This document shows positions 1 through 8,253 of a DNA stretch of 55,145 nucleotides, piece by piece. The stretch is taken from assembly GCF_000878135.1 (NCBI RefSeq), contig NZ_JXQZ01000013.1:1-55145 (forward strand), given 5' to 3'. The notes beneath the pieces were generated by a model. It did not search any database. It was given only the letters and a program-made list of their open reading frames with translations, and was not told where the DNA came from. The translations under genes and the position numbers were made by a program. Position 1 is the stretch's first letter. Every line of letters starts with the position of its first letter. The DNA is from Frigoribacterium sp. MEB024. GTDB taxonomy: Bacteria > Actinomycetota > Actinomycetes > Actinomycetales > Microbacteriaceae.

Positions 1-619
1 GGGCCAGGGCGTCGCCGGCGGCGCGCGTGGCGGCCGCGACGTGGGCGGCGGCGGACGCGAGGACGGGACGCAGGCGCTCGGCGAGGGTCGGGCCCGCGGT
101 CACCGGCTCGGGGGACGGCTCGGGCGCGGCCAGGGGAGCGGACGCGGTCTCGACGGGCGTGCTCGGGGCGGAGGCGACCGCCGGGGTCGGTGCGGCGGCG
201 ACCACGGGGGCGGACGCGAGCGCGGCGGCGGACACCGGTCGTCCTGCGGGCAGGACCCGCGCCTCCTGAGCCGTCGAGCGGGCGGTGATCCTTGCCGTCC
301 CACGGGCGGCCTCGTGCTCGAGACCGCGGTCGGGCTCGTCGCGCGGCAGGGCGCCGAGCACCCGGTCGGGCTCGTCGCGCGGCAGGGCGCCGAGCACCCG
401 GTCGGTCAGCCCGACGAGCGCGATCGCGACGCCGCCCACGGCGAGGGCGGCGCCCAGCAGCCAGATCGCGATGGTGACGAAGTCGAGGTCGCCGATCGGT
501 AGGAAGCCGCCGGCGAAGAGGCCCACGCTCGCGAGGCGGAAGGTGGCGGCCATGACGAGCGCGGCACCCGAGACGAGCATCGCGAGAGCGACCCAGCCCG
601 TGACTGCTGCCTTGCCCAT
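1..619 (-). CDS. Membrane protein with Ala/Pro-rich tail, 3' end cut by the window
   Basis: Not recognised as a named family. Reading leftwards from an ATG at 619 with a strong ribosome-binding site (AGGAGG, about 5 bases upstream), the frame stays open to the window edge, giving at least 206 residues. Two hydrophobic segments lie at about residues 8-27 and 45-65, separated by a short loop, so the N-terminus is a small two-helix membrane anchor. A 12-residue unit beginning RVLGALPRDEPD is then present twice, encoded by a perfect 36-bp tandem duplication. The rest is Ala/Pro/Thr-rich and probably disordered. It could be a stress or envelope protein of this lineage; no enzyme motif is visible. 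Confidence 0.6.
   Translation of the reverse strand, partial: MGKAAVTGWVALAMLVSGAALVMAATFRLASVGLFAGGFLPIGDLDFVTIAIWLLGAALAVGGVAIALVGLTDRVLGALPRDEPDRVLGALPRDEPDRGLEHEAARGTARITARSTAQEARVLPAGRPVSAAALASAPVVAAAPTPAVASAPSTPVETASAPLAAPEPSPEPVTAGPTLAERLRPVLASAAAHVAAATRAAGDALA
327..398. repeat. 36-bp perfect tandem duplication inside a coding region
   Basis: Bases 327-362 are repeated exactly at 363-398. The unit is a multiple of three, so it adds 12 residues to the encoded membrane protein without a frameshift. The perfect identity suggests recent duplication by slippage. Confidence 0.85.
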
Positions 620-794
620 GCGACACCTCCTGTCCGTGGGGCGCACGCCGCGAGTCGGGCCCGCGCGGACGTCCCCTGCGAATGTAACCCCGACGGGGGC
701 TCGACCGTAACCCGTGGGGGTGGACGCGCCGTTCCCGGGCGATGCTCGGCTTCTGCGGGGGCTTCTCGGATGCGGGGCCGGGAGGATCGGGGGC

Positions 795-1634
795 ATGGCC
801 AACTTCGACCGTCTCCTGGGTGCCGCCGCGCGTGCGCTCGGCAACTCCTCTTCTTCCTCGACCGGGCGCGGTGGTGCGTCCGGCGGTTCCACCGACTGGC
901 GCGACATGGTGCGCAAGGTCTCCGACAAGGTCACCGGCGACGACCGTCAGACCGTGCAGTCGCAGCAGGGCGGGCAGCAGCCGCAGCGTGGCGGGTACGG
1001 CGCACCTCAGCAGGGCGTCGGTCGTCCGGCGGCCCCGCAGGGCTCCGCCGCCGATCGTGCGGCCCTCGCCAAGTACGACTACCTGCTGCAGACCGCCCCG
1101 CCGCAGCAGCTCGAACAGGTGCACCGCGACGCGTTCGAGCGGCTCACCCCCGAGCAGCGCCAGCAGGTGCTCGCCCGCCTGAGCGCCGAGGTGCCCCAGG
1201 GCGAACGTCCCGCCTCGAGCTCCCCCGCCGACCTCGCCCGGGCGGCGACGCGCGGCGAGACCGCGCACCCCGGGCTGATGAAGCGCGTGCTCGGCAGCAC
1301 GGGTGGCAAGGTCGCGGCGGGTGCCGCGGTCGGCGCCGGAGTGGCCGGGGTCGCGGGCCTCGCGGTCGCCGTCGCCGGTGCGGCCGCCGTCAGCAGCGTC
1401 GCCCTGCCCCTGCTGTCCGACGCCGTGACGTCGGGCATCGACTTCGACCAGCTGACCAACGGCTTCGGCTTCGAGGGGCTCGACGGTCTGACCGCAGGCG
1501 GCGAGGAGTACCTCGGCGGCCTGGGCGAGCAGGTCGGCGGCCTCGGCGACCAGGTGGGCGGGCTGGGCGACCGGCTCGGCAACCTCGGCGAGGGGTTCCA
1601 GATCCCCGGCCTCGGCAACCTCTTCGACCGCTGA
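795..1634 (+). CDS. Conserved actinobacterial hypothetical with one membrane segment
   Basis: The preferred start is the ATG at 795 (GGAGGATCGGGGG upstream) rather than an upstream alternative at 714, because the protein then begins MANFDRLLGAAARALG, an amphipathic start. It has 279 residues. A Ser/Gly/Gln-rich linker (about 20-90) is followed by a helical block with KYDYLLQTAPPQQLEQVHRDAF (residues near 95-115), one long Ala/Val/Gly hydrophobic segment at about 180-205, and a C-terminal glycine repeat built on GGLGDQVGGLGDRLGNLG. Relatives are often labelled cation-transporting ATPase, but no P-type ATPase motif is present, so that name is not supported. Function unknown; probably a single-pass membrane protein. 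Confidence 0.75.
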   Translation: MANFDRLLGAAARALGNSSSSSTGRGGASGGSTDWRDMVRKVSDKVTGDDRQTVQSQQGGQQPQRGGYGAPQQGVGRPAAPQGSAADRAALAKYDYLLQTAPPQQLEQVHRDAFERLTPEQRQQVLARLSAEVPQGERPASSSPADLARAATRGETAHPGLMKRVLGSTGGKVAAGAAVGAGVAGVAGLAVAVAGAAAVSSVALPLLSDAVTSGIDFDQLTNGFGFEGLDGLTAGGEEYLGGLGEQVGGLGDQVGGLGDRLGNLGEGFQIPGLGNLFDR

Positions 1635-1651
1635 CCGCGCGAGTCGCGTCC

Positions 1652-1719
1652 TGAGACCCCAGGATCTCGCCGAGACCCTTCCGCGCGCGCGGGGGTCCGA
1701 GCGACTTCCTGGGGCCTCA
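1652..1719. terminator. Long-range inverted repeat after the 795-1634 gene
   Basis: Bases 1652-1664 (TGAGACCCCAGGA) pair with 1707-1719 (TCCTGGGGCCTCA) with one mismatch across a 42-base loop. The position just after a stop codon suits a 3' hairpin or terminator, but there is no T-run and the loop is long. Confidence 0.35.
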
Positions 1720-1725
1720 CGCCGG

Positions 1726-1731
1726 TAGCCT
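1726..1731 (+). promoter_or_regulatory. -10 box of a probable leaderless transcript
   Basis: TAGCCT ends six bases before the ATG at 1738 and no Shine-Dalgarno sequence lies between, which would place transcription start at or next to the start codon. The same layout recurs at many genes in this window. Confidence 0.45.
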
Positions 1732-1737
1732 CGGGGA

Positions 1738-2772
1738 ATGACCGCGATCTCGGTCGGCATCGCCGCCGTCTTCCTCCTGCTCTTCGCCGTGTCGCGTCGA
1801 CGGGACGCCCGGAGGTTCCGCAACGGGGTCTTCCTGTTGATGGCCGGGGGGTTCGGGGTCGTCGCCGCCGCGAACGTCCTCGTCGCCGCGTTCCCGCCGC
1901 TCGTCTTCGTGTTCCTCGTCGCCGTGGCGCTCGTGCCCCTGCTCGTCCTCGCGCTCGCCGTCTTCGCGATCGCGAACGGCGTCACCATGCTGCGGTCCGA
2001 AGGGCGCAGCCTGGGCAACCTGCTGTCGTTGCTCGTCGGCATCGCCCTGATCGGCGTGCCGCTGCTCGTCGTAGTGATCGTCGAGGCCGGTCGCCGGTCG
2101 GACGTCGCGGCCCTCCAGGACGTCTCCGTGGGACTGGGCATCGTCGTGGTCTTCGTCACCGGCTACGCCGCGCTCACGTTCGCCGCGTTCACCCTGTGGT
2201 CACTCGTCTACGCCCGACCCCGGGTGCGCGAGCAGCCCGACGCCCTGATCGTGCTCGGCTCCGGTCTGATCCGTGGCGAGGTGCCGCCGTTGCTGCGCAG
2301 CCGACTCGACCGGGCGCTGGCGATCTACCGCGCGACTCCCGAGGGGGTGAGGCGGCCGGTGCTCGTGCCGTCGGGCGGTCAGGGGGCCGACGAACCGCGT
2401 CCCGAGGGTGAGGCCATGGCCGAGTACCTGATCGCCCAGGGTGCCGACCAGGCCGACGTGCTGCCCGAGACGGAGTCGCGCTCGACCCGCGAGAACCTCG
2501 TGTTGTCGGGTCGGGTGCTCGCCGACGCCGGTCGGACCGGGCCGACCCTCGTCGTGACGAACAACTACCACGTGCTGCGTGCCGCCCTGCTGGCACGGGA
2601 CGCCGGCAGCAGCGCCGACGTGGTCGGGGCCCCCACCGCCGCGTACTACGTGCCGAGCGCCTTCCTGCGCGAGTGGGTGGCCGTCATGGTCGAGCACAAG
2701 CTGCTCAACGTGCTGCTGGTCGCGCCGTTCGTCGTGCTGCTGGCGTCCCTGCTGGTCTACGCGCGCCTCTGA
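1738..2772 (+). CDS. YdcF/SanA-type DUF218 membrane protein
   Basis: 344 residues. About five hydrophobic helices occupy residues 1-155. The cytosolic or extracellular DUF218 domain follows, with LIVLGSGL near residue 170, PSGGQG near 210, the conserved ETESRSTRENL stretch near 240, and VVTNNYHVLRA near 270. A last hydrophobic helix lies near the C-terminus. This architecture is that of ElyC/SanA/YdcF proteins, which are linked to envelope and peptidoglycan-precursor homeostasis; the biochemical activity is not established. The start is leaderless-like, with a -10 box just upstream. It converges with the MFS gene at 2796. Confidence 0.85.
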   Translation: MTAISVGIAAVFLLLFAVSRRRDARRFRNGVFLLMAGGFGVVAAANVLVAAFPPLVFVFLVAVALVPLLVLALAVFAIANGVTMLRSEGRSLGNLLSLLVGIALIGVPLLVVVIVEAGRRSDVAALQDVSVGLGIVVVFVTGYAALTFAAFTLWSLVYARPRVREQPDALIVLGSGLIRGEVPPLLRSRLDRALAIYRATPEGVRRPVLVPSGGQGADEPRPEGEAMAEYLIAQGADQADVLPETESRSTRENLVLSGRVLADAGRTGPTLVVTNNYHVLRAALLARDAGSSADVVGAPTAAYYVPSAFLREWVAVMVEHKLLNVLLVAPFVVLLASLLVYARL

Positions 2773-2784
2773 CCCGCCGGCGCC

Positions 2785-2794
2785 GCGCCTCCTG
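2785..2794. repeat. GCGCCTCCTG word, representative of a dispersed chromosomal repeat
   Basis: This 10-mer or its complement occurs between genes at 2785, 5991, 8205 (reverse), 10612, 13395, 40279 and 47983 (reverse), and inside genes near 259, 4615 (reverse), 41693 (reverse) and 51479. Near copies ending CTC are at 8235, 20714, 45870 and 47936. Most intergenic copies lie within about 40 bases of a stop codon. None was found in the integrated element (25.13-40.06 kb). Two pairs of opposed copies (8205/8235 and 47936/47983) form hairpins. Confidence 0.7.
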
Positions 2795-2795
2795 G

Positions 2796-4178
2796 TCAGG
2801 ACGGTCGCGTCGCCGTGCCCTCGTCGACGGCCAACTCGGCCGCGGTCTCGTCGCGTGCCCGGGCCGCGGCCGCGTCGCCGTCGTGCTGCAGGCGGTAGTG
2901 GAACCGGCCCGCCCCGAGCACGGGCAGTGCTCCGGTGACGGGGTCGGGCTCGCCCCCGCGGACGCGGCGCACCCGAAGGTGTTGCCCGCGCACGAGCCAC
3001 ACGACGGCGACGCCGGCCGCCACGAAGCCCGACGCCGCGGCGACGCCGATGGCCCAGCGCGGTCCGGCGACGTTCGCGACCCAGCCGACCATCGGTGCGC
3101 CGAAGGGCGTGCCACCGGTGAAGACGGCCATGTAGAGCGCCATGACACGCCCTCGCATGCGGGGTGCCGTGGTCAGCTGCACGGTGGCGTTCGCCGTCGT
3201 CATCAGGGTGATCGAGGCGAGTCCGACGGTGACGAGCACGGCCGCGAAGCTCCAGTAGGTCGGCATGACGGCGGCGACCAGGCAGGTGACGCCGAAGGCC
3301 AGGGCCGCCGTGACGAGCACGCGCCAGCGAGGCTTCTCGCGGCGGGCCGAGAGCAGGGCGCCGACCAGCGACCCCACCGCGATCGCCGACGACAGCAGGC
3401 CGAACCCGCTCGCGTCGACACCGAACTCGACGCTGGCCATGGTCGAGGTGAAGATGGCGAAGTTGAGGCCGAAGGTGCCGATGACGAACACCATGACGAA
3501 GACGACGACGAGGTCGGGTCGCTCGCGCACGTACCGGAACCCCTCGCGGATCTGGCCCTTGGCCCGCGACACCGCCGGTTTCAGCTCGAGCTGCGCGACG
3601 CGGATGAACCGCAGCGACAGCAGCACGGCGGCGAACGAGCCGGCGTTGATCAGGAACACCCAGCCCGTGCCGATCGTCGCGATGAGCACGCCGGCGACGG
3701 CGGGGCCGATCAGGCGGGCGCCGTTGAACGAGGCCGAGTTCAGGCTGACGGCGTTCGTCAGGTGGCCGGGGGGCACGAGCTCGGACACGAAGCTCTGCCG
3801 CACCGGGGCGTCGATCGCGGCCGCGACGCCGAGCAACAGGGCGAAGAGGTAGACCATCCAGAGCTGCACGCTGTCGGTCAGCACGAGCACGCCCAGGCCG
3901 AGCCCGAGCAGGCCCATGCTCAGCTGCGTCACCATCAGCAGCCGCCGCCGGTCGAACCGGTCGGCGATCAGCCCGGTGATCGGCACCATCAGGATCGGCG
4001 GCGCGAACTGAAGCGCCATGGTGATGCCGAGCGCCGTGGCGTCGTTGTCGGTCAGGTCGGTGAGGACGAGCCAGTCCTGCGCCGTCCGTTGCATCCAGGT
4101 GCCGATGTTGGACACGAGCGCCCCGGCGAACCAGAGGCGGTAGTTGAACAGCGACAGGCTGCGGAACATGGCCGTCAC
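2796..4178 (-). CDS. MFS transporter, TM_effector/EntS-like
   Basis: 460 residues from a GTG at 4178 whose GTGA overlaps the stop of the MarR gene upstream, implying translational coupling; an ATG at 4169 is the alternative start. The protein begins with FNYRLWFAGALVSNIGTWMQRTAQ, the typical entry of the enterobactin-exporter-like MFS subfamily, followed by the loop-2/3 motif GLIADRFDRRRLL and about 12 hydrophobic segments. A hydrophilic tail of about 60 residues ends the protein. It probably exports a small, possibly toxic compound, under control of the MarR protein with which it is co-transcribed. The substrate cannot be read from the sequence. Confidence 0.88.
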   Translation of the reverse strand: MTAMFRSLSLFNYRLWFAGALVSNIGTWMQRTAQDWLVLTDLTDNDATALGITMALQFAPPILMVPITGLIADRFDRRRLLMVTQLSMGLLGLGLGVLVLTDSVQLWMVYLFALLLGVAAAIDAPVRQSFVSELVPPGHLTNAVSLNSASFNGARLIGPAVAGVLIATIGTGWVFLINAGSFAAVLLSLRFIRVAQLELKPAVSRAKGQIREGFRYVRERPDLVVVFVMVFVIGTFGLNFAIFTSTMASVEFGVDASGFGLLSSAIAVGSLVGALLSARREKPRWRVLVTAALAFGVTCLVAAVMPTYWSFAAVLVTVGLASITLMTTANATVQLTTAPRMRGRVMALYMAVFTGGTPFGAPMVGWVANVAGPRWAIGVAAASGFVAAGVAVVWLVRGQHLRVRRVRGGEPDPVTGALPVLGAGRFHYRLQHDGDAAAARARDETAAELAVDEGTATRPS

Positions 4179-4636
4179 GAGCGCGTCAGCTTCCGCAGGA
4201 TCTCGGTGGCGTCGGCCAGGGTGCGACGCTCGTCGGGGGTCAGGGCCGAGAGGCGGGGCACGAGCCACTCGTCACGGCGTCGACGCGTCTCGAACACGAA
4301 GGCGGCACCGGCCTCGGTCGTCTCGAGCAGCACGCGGCGTTTGTCGTCGTCGTCGACCGTGCGACGCAGCAGCCCGGCGTCGACGAGCTTGCCGACGGTG
4401 CGGTTCATCGACGGGGGAGTGACGCCCTCGTGGGCGGTCAACGCCCCGATCGTCAACGGTTGGTTCTGCACGACGTAGCCGAGAGCGGCCATCTGGGCGT
4501 CCGTGACGTCGGCGTCGGCCTTCTGCTGGCGCAGTCGACGGGCGAGTCGCAGCACGGCCCCTCGGACGTCGGTCGCGAGGTGGGCGTGCGGCACGGCCCG
4601 GGTGGCGGAGGGGGCAGGAGGCGCGGAGTCGGTCAT
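4175..4636 (-). CDS. MarR-family transcriptional regulator
   Basis: 153 residues starting at ATG 4636. The winged helix-turn-helix is visible: LTIGALTAHEGVTPPSMNR (about 57-75) as the recognition-helix region, then the wing with RRTVDDDDKRRVLLETTEAG. Length and layout match ordinary MarR/DUF24-free MarR repressors that bind as dimers and are released by phenolic or drug-like ligands. It overlaps the downstream MFS gene by four bases, and another MFS gene (4712) diverges from it with a palindrome between, so it probably represses both exporters and itself. Confidence 0.9.
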   Translation of the reverse strand: MTDSAPPAPSATRAVPHAHLATDVRGAVLRLARRLRQQKADADVTDAQMAALGYVVQNQPLTIGALTAHEGVTPPSMNRTVGKLVDAGLLRRTVDDDDKRRVLLETTEAGAAFVFETRRRRDEWLVPRLSALTPDERRTLADATEILRKLTRS

Positions 4637-4654
4637 CGCCGGGCCACGATACTC

Positions 4655-4675
4655 GTTTAGTTCGGCTAAGTAAAC
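4655..4675. promoter_or_regulatory. Candidate MarR operator between divergent genes
   Basis: GTTTAG, TTCGG, CTAAGTAAAC: an imperfect palindrome with TTTAG/CTAAG and GTTTA/TAAAC arms, AT-rich in a very GC-rich background, centred 4665 between the MarR start (4636) and the divergent MFS start (4712). Its size and place are typical of MarR boxes. Confidence 0.6.
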
Positions 4676-4698
4676 GTCTGGCCCGGACGGCGTGCGCC

Positions 4699-4704
4699 TA
4701 GGCT
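4699..4704 (+). promoter_or_regulatory. -10 box, leaderless layout
   Basis: TAGGCT ends seven bases before the ATG at 4712, with no ribosome-binding site between. The candidate MarR operator lies just upstream, where a bound repressor would block polymerase. Confidence 0.5.
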
Positions 4705-4711
4705 CGGACCG

Positions 4712-5938
4712 ATGAGCGACGACGACGTCCCGGCCGAGCCGAGCCGCCCCTCCTGGTTGACCGGGCGTGGGGCCGTGCTGACGGTGGCGCTCATCGTGGG
4801 CATCTCGCCGTTCGCGACCGACATGTACATCCCCGCGCTGCCGGCCATCGCGCGCGACCTCGGGGCGACGACGGCCGAGGTGCAGCTCAGCCTGACGGCG
4901 TTCCTCGTCGCGTTCGCGGTCGGCCAGATCGTGATCGGGCCGATCAGCGACGGTCGGGGCAGGAGGCGCATCCTGCTGGGCGGGACGGTCCTGTTCGCCC
5001 TCGCCTCGATCGCCTGCGCCGTGGCTCCCGACGCGGCCACCCTCGTCGTCGCACGCGTCGCGCAGGGCGTCGGCGGCGCGGCGGGCTCGGTGGCGGCACG
5101 GGCCATGGTGGGGGACTCGACGACGGGCCTCGTGCGCAGCAGGCTCTTCGCGACGCTCGCCGCGATCAACGCCGTCGGTCCGGTCGTCGCGCCGCTCGTG
5201 GGCGGCGTCGTGCTCTCGGTGTCGAGCTGGCGGGCGACGTTCGTCGTGCTGGCGGTGCTCGGCGCCGCGTTGACCTGGGCGGCCGCGCGGCGCCTGCCCG
5301 AGACGCTCGTCGATCCCGAGCCGGGTGCAGGTTCGCTGCTCGCGTCCCTGCGACGGATGGGCACGCTGCTCGCGATGCCGCGCTTCCGCTGGTACCTCGT
5401 GACGGGCTGCGCCGCGACGATCGGCTTCTTCTCGTACATCGCCACGTCGTCGTTCGTCTTCCAAGAGCAGTACGGCTTCGGCGAGGGCCTCTACACACTC
5501 GTCTTCGCCTCGAACGCGTCGTGCATGATCGCCTCGACCCTGGTGTTCCGCCGACTCGTCGGGCGCTTCGCCGAGGACCACCTCTTCACCGCCGGCCTCG
5601 TCACCTGCACCGTGGGCTCGGCCCTCGTGCTCGTCGGTGCGCTGACCGGCGTCGGCCCGGCACTGATCTGGCCCGCGCTCGCCCTCGTGACGGCGGGCTG
5701 GGGCTGGGTCATCCCTGGGTCGATCACGCTGACGCAGGCGCTCGGGCACCGCGCGCCCGGCACGGCCGCCGCGCTCGCGGGTGGGCTGCAGTTCGGGCTC
5801 GGCGGTGCCGCGACCCCGCTCGCGGGGGCACTCGGCGGCACGGCCGTGGTCATGGGCGCGCTGATGCTCGGGTTCATCGCCGCCGGTCTGGCCGTGCAGG
5901 TGTGGGCCTCGTCGCGACCCGGGACCCCGGCGACCTGA
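4712..5938 (+). CDS. Bcr/CflA-type multidrug efflux MFS transporter
   Basis: 408 residues, 12 predicted membrane helices. The first helix and loop read ISPFATDMYIPALPAIARDL, the signature of the Bcr/CflA drug-resistance branch (DHA1), and the loop after helix 2 has GPISDGRGRRRILL. A second conserved stretch, QGVGGAAGSVAARAMVGD, lies near residues 120-140 in helix 4. Family members are proton-driven exporters of drugs such as bicyclomycin or chloramphenicol; the actual substrate here is unknown. It is divergent from a MarR gene and probably its target. Confidence 0.88.
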   Translation: MSDDDVPAEPSRPSWLTGRGAVLTVALIVGISPFATDMYIPALPAIARDLGATTAEVQLSLTAFLVAFAVGQIVIGPISDGRGRRRILLGGTVLFALASIACAVAPDAATLVVARVAQGVGGAAGSVAARAMVGDSTTGLVRSRLFATLAAINAVGPVVAPLVGGVVLSVSSWRATFVVLAVLGAALTWAAARRLPETLVDPEPGAGSLLASLRRMGTLLAMPRFRWYLVTGCAATIGFFSYIATSSFVFQEQYGFGEGLYTLVFASNASCMIASTLVFRRLVGRFAEDHLFTAGLVTCTVGSALVLVGALTGVGPALIWPALALVTAGWGWVIPGSITLTQALGHRAPGTAAALAGGLQFGLGGAATPLAGALGGTAVVMGALMLGFIAAGLAVQVWASSRPGTPAT

Positions 5939-6085
5939 CCCACGGGGCGTCGGGCGGCACCCACGCGACCCGACCTCGGCGACTCGGCCCGCGCCTCCTG
6001 CTGTCCATCCGGGGCTGGTGCGCCGGACCGGGCGGTGCCACCCTGGGCTCGACGCCGACCGGCGCCGTGACCCGAGGAGGACCCC

Positions 6086-6505
6086 GTGACCGTGCAGCTC
6101 ACCCCGTACCTGGCGTTCCGCTCCGAGACGAGGGAGGCGTTCGACTTCTACGCCTCCGTCTTCGGCGGCAGCCCCACCTTCAGCACCTTCGGCGAGTTCG
6201 GGGTGGGCACCCCCGACGAGGCCGGGAAGGTCATGCACGCCCAGCTGAAGACGCCGTCGGGCCTGCTGCTGATGGGGGCGGACCGCCCCGACTCGTACCC
6301 GCTCGAGGAGGCGAGCAGCATGTCGCTCTCGCTCTTCGGCGGGCCCGACGACGCCGAGACGCTGACCGGATGGTTCGCCGCGCTCGCCGAGGGAGGCACC
6401 GTGCACGAGGCCCTGTCGCAGGCGCCGTGGGGCGACTCGTTCGGCATGCTGGACGACCGCTTCGGCCAGCACTGGATGGTCAACGTCGGCGGTGCCGCGG
6501 CCTGA
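6086..6505 (+). CDS. VOC/PhnB-like glyoxalase-fold protein
   Basis: 139 residues from a GTG at 6086 with GAGGAGGA eight bases upstream. The sequence begins with YLAFRSETREAFDFYASVFGG, the classic PhnB-like opening, and ends with MLDDRFGQHWMVN, the closing strand. These small vicinal-oxygen-chelate proteins are dimeric and often lack a proven reaction; the PhnB group name is historical and does not imply phosphonate metabolism. It stands alone between an efflux gene and an opposing phosphatase gene. Confidence 0.85.
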   Translation: MTVQLTPYLAFRSETREAFDFYASVFGGSPTFSTFGEFGVGTPDEAGKVMHAQLKTPSGLLLMGADRPDSYPLEEASSMSLSLFGGPDDAETLTGWFAALAEGGTVHEALSQAPWGDSFGMLDDRFGQHWMVNVGGAAA

Positions 6506-6564
6506 GCCCGGGTCGCGCCGCCCGGACCCGGAGGCGCGGGGGTGGTCTCCGAGGATACCCCGCC

Positions 6565-7269
6565 TCAGTCGCGCCCGAGCCGACCGATCACGCTCTCGTC
6601 GAGCCGGGCGAGCAGGTCGGCCACGTCGTCGTAGACCTCCTCGGCCCCGGCCTCGACCAGCTCGGCCCGGGAGAAGCCGCCGCTCAGCACGCCGACGCAG
6701 GTCACGCCCGCCCGGTGCGCGGCCTCGACGTCCCACACGGCGTCGCCGACCATCACGGCGCGCTCGGCCGGCACGTCCGCCTTCTCGAGGGCGACCTCGA
6801 CGATGCCGGGGTCGGGTTTGGCGGTCTCGACGTCCTCGCTCGACGTGACGGCCCACAGGGCGTCCTCGACGTCGAGCAGGCGGCGCAGCGCCTTCAGCTC
6901 GTCCTCGGGCGCACTCGTGGCGAGCACGACGCCGTGCCCCCGGCGCGCGAGCTCGGCGAGCAGGTCGGTCGCCCGCTCGAAGACGTGGAGGTCGCCCTCG
7001 TCGCCGAGGTGCTCGGCGTAGTGCCGCGAGTGCGCGTCCTTCGCGTCGTCGAGGAGGCGCGCGGCGGCGTCCTTCCCGACCAGCCCCTCGACCAGCAGGG
7101 CGGAGTCCTTGCCGATCGACCGGTGGATGCGCCAGCTGTCGACGGGGTGGCCGACGTCGGTGAAGGCCCGCGACCAGGCGTCGACGTGCGCGAAGTTCGA
7201 GTCCACCAGGGTGCCGTCGATGTCGAAGAGGACGGCGGTGGACGGAGAGGAGGACGTGGGGGAGGTCAT
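6565..7269 (-). CDS. HAD-superfamily phosphatase (phosphoglycolate-phosphatase type)
   Basis: 234 residues. Motif I is FDIDGTLVDSN (about residues 14-24) with the nucleophile Asp and the acid/base Asp two positions on; motif II is LATSAPED; the motif III lysine is in AKPDPGIV; motif IV is MVGDAVWDVEAA. The helical cap lies between motifs I and II (C1 type). It would hydrolyse a small phosphate ester in the cytosol; the substrate is not predictable. It is transcribed away from the SDR gene at 7441, sharing a 170-base divergent promoter region. Confidence 0.88.
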   Translation of the reverse strand: MTSPTSSSPSTAVLFDIDGTLVDSNFAHVDAWSRAFTDVGHPVDSWRIHRSIGKDSALLVEGLVGKDAAARLLDDAKDAHSRHYAEHLGDEGDLHVFERATDLLAELARRGHGVVLATSAPEDELKALRRLLDVEDALWAVTSSEDVETAKPDPGIVEVALEKADVPAERAVMVGDAVWDVEAAHRAGVTCVGVLSGGFSRAELVEAGAEEVYDDVADLLARLDESVIGRLGRD

Positions 7270-7342
7270 CCCGCCACCCTGCCCCTGAACGAGCAGGGCT
7301 GCACGGACTGCACGAATTTCGCCGAGGGCAAAGCGACACCTG

Positions 7343-7371
7343 TTGTCCGAGTGTCGATGCGGGCGTATGTT
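7343..7371 (+). promoter_or_regulatory. Candidate promoter of the SDR gene
   Basis: TTGTCC (7343-7348), a 17-base spacer and TATGTT (7366-7371) form a good sigma-70-type match 70 bases ahead of the ATG at 7441, which also has a purine-rich ribosome-binding site (GGAGAGAGG). Confidence 0.45.
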
Positions 7372-7440
7372 CGCAGTCGGGCTCGTCGACGAGCCCGACC
7401 GGCCCGACGGTCGGCCCACGAACGGAGAGAGGCACACACC

Positions 7441-8193
7441 ATGGCACGGTTCAGCGACAAGACGGCACTCGTCACCGGCGGAGGCAGCGGCATCGGCGCC
7501 GCGATCTCCCGGTCCCTGGCGGCCGAGGGCGCGTCGGTGGTCGTCACCGACATCAAGCTCGAGGCGGCGCAGGGCGTCGTGGACCAGATCGTCGCCGCCG
7601 GCGGCACGGCCGTGGCCTTCGAGCAGAACACCGCGAAGCCCGAGCAGTCCGAGGCGGCCGTCGAGTTCGCGAAGACCACCTACGGCGCCCTGCACCTCGC
7701 CGTGAACAACGCGGGCATCGGCGCCCCGGCCGCCGACATCGGCGAGTACGACATCGCCGCCTGGGACCGCGTCCGCTCGGTCGACCTCGACGGCGTCTTC
7801 TACGGCCTGCGCTACCAGCTGCCCGCCATGGTGGAGGCCGGCGGCGGCTCGATCGTCAACATGAGCTCGGTGCTCGGCTCGGTCGGCATCGCCCAGAACG
7901 CGGCCTACGTGGCCAGCAAGCACGCCCTGGTGGGCCTGACCAAGGTCGCGGCGCTCGAGTACTCGAAGCGTGGCGTCCGCACGAACGCGGTCGGCCCCGG
8001 CTTCATCGACACGCCCCTCGTGCGCGCCTCGCTCGAGGGCGACGCGCTCTCGTACCTCGAGTCGCAGCACGCCACCGGCCGCCTGGGCACCGACGCCGAG
8101 GTCTCGGCGCTCGTCCTGTTCCTGCTGAGCGACGAGGCGTCGTTCGTCACGGGCAGCTACCACCTCGTCGACGGCGGCTACTCGGCGCACTGA
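7441..8193 (+). CDS. Short-chain dehydrogenase/reductase (SDR, classical)
   Basis: 250 residues, the usual classical SDR length. The NAD(P) motif TGGGSGIG is at about 12-19, an Asp at the end of the second strand (VVTDIKLE) favours NAD over NADP, NNAG is near residue 87, the catalytic Ser is in NMSSVLG, and YVASK gives the Tyr and Lys of the active site. The C-terminus VDGGYSAH is the typical closing. It would oxidise or reduce an alcohol/ketone; the substrate is unknown. The gene has its own promoter and is followed by a hairpin made of the GCGCCTCCT repeat. Confidence 0.92.
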   Translation: MARFSDKTALVTGGGSGIGAAISRSLAAEGASVVVTDIKLEAAQGVVDQIVAAGGTAVAFEQNTAKPEQSEAAVEFAKTTYGALHLAVNNAGIGAPAADIGEYDIAAWDRVRSVDLDGVFYGLRYQLPAMVEAGGGSIVNMSSVLGSVGIAQNAAYVASKHALVGLTKVAALEYSKRGVRTNAVGPGFIDTPLVRASLEGDALSYLESQHATGRLGTDAEVSALVLFLLSDEASFVTGSYHLVDGGYSAH

Positions 8194-8205
8194 CGACGGT
8201 GTCCC

Positions 8206-8243
8206 AGGAGGCGCGGTGCGGGGAGTCCTGCGCCGCGCCTCCT
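8206..8243. terminator. Hairpin formed by opposed GCGCCTCCT repeats
   Basis: AGGAGGCGCGG (8206-8216) pairs perfectly with CCGCGCCTCCT (8233-8243) around a 16-base loop, 12 bases after the SDR stop codon. The stem is GC-rich and lacks a T-run, so termination is inferred from place and structure. Confidence 0.55.
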
Positions 8244-8253
8244 CGGCCGGTCC

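Noticed and set aside
795-1634. Annotation as a cation-transporting ATPase
   Set aside because: No DKTGT phosphorylation motif, no nucleotide-binding domain and only one membrane segment.
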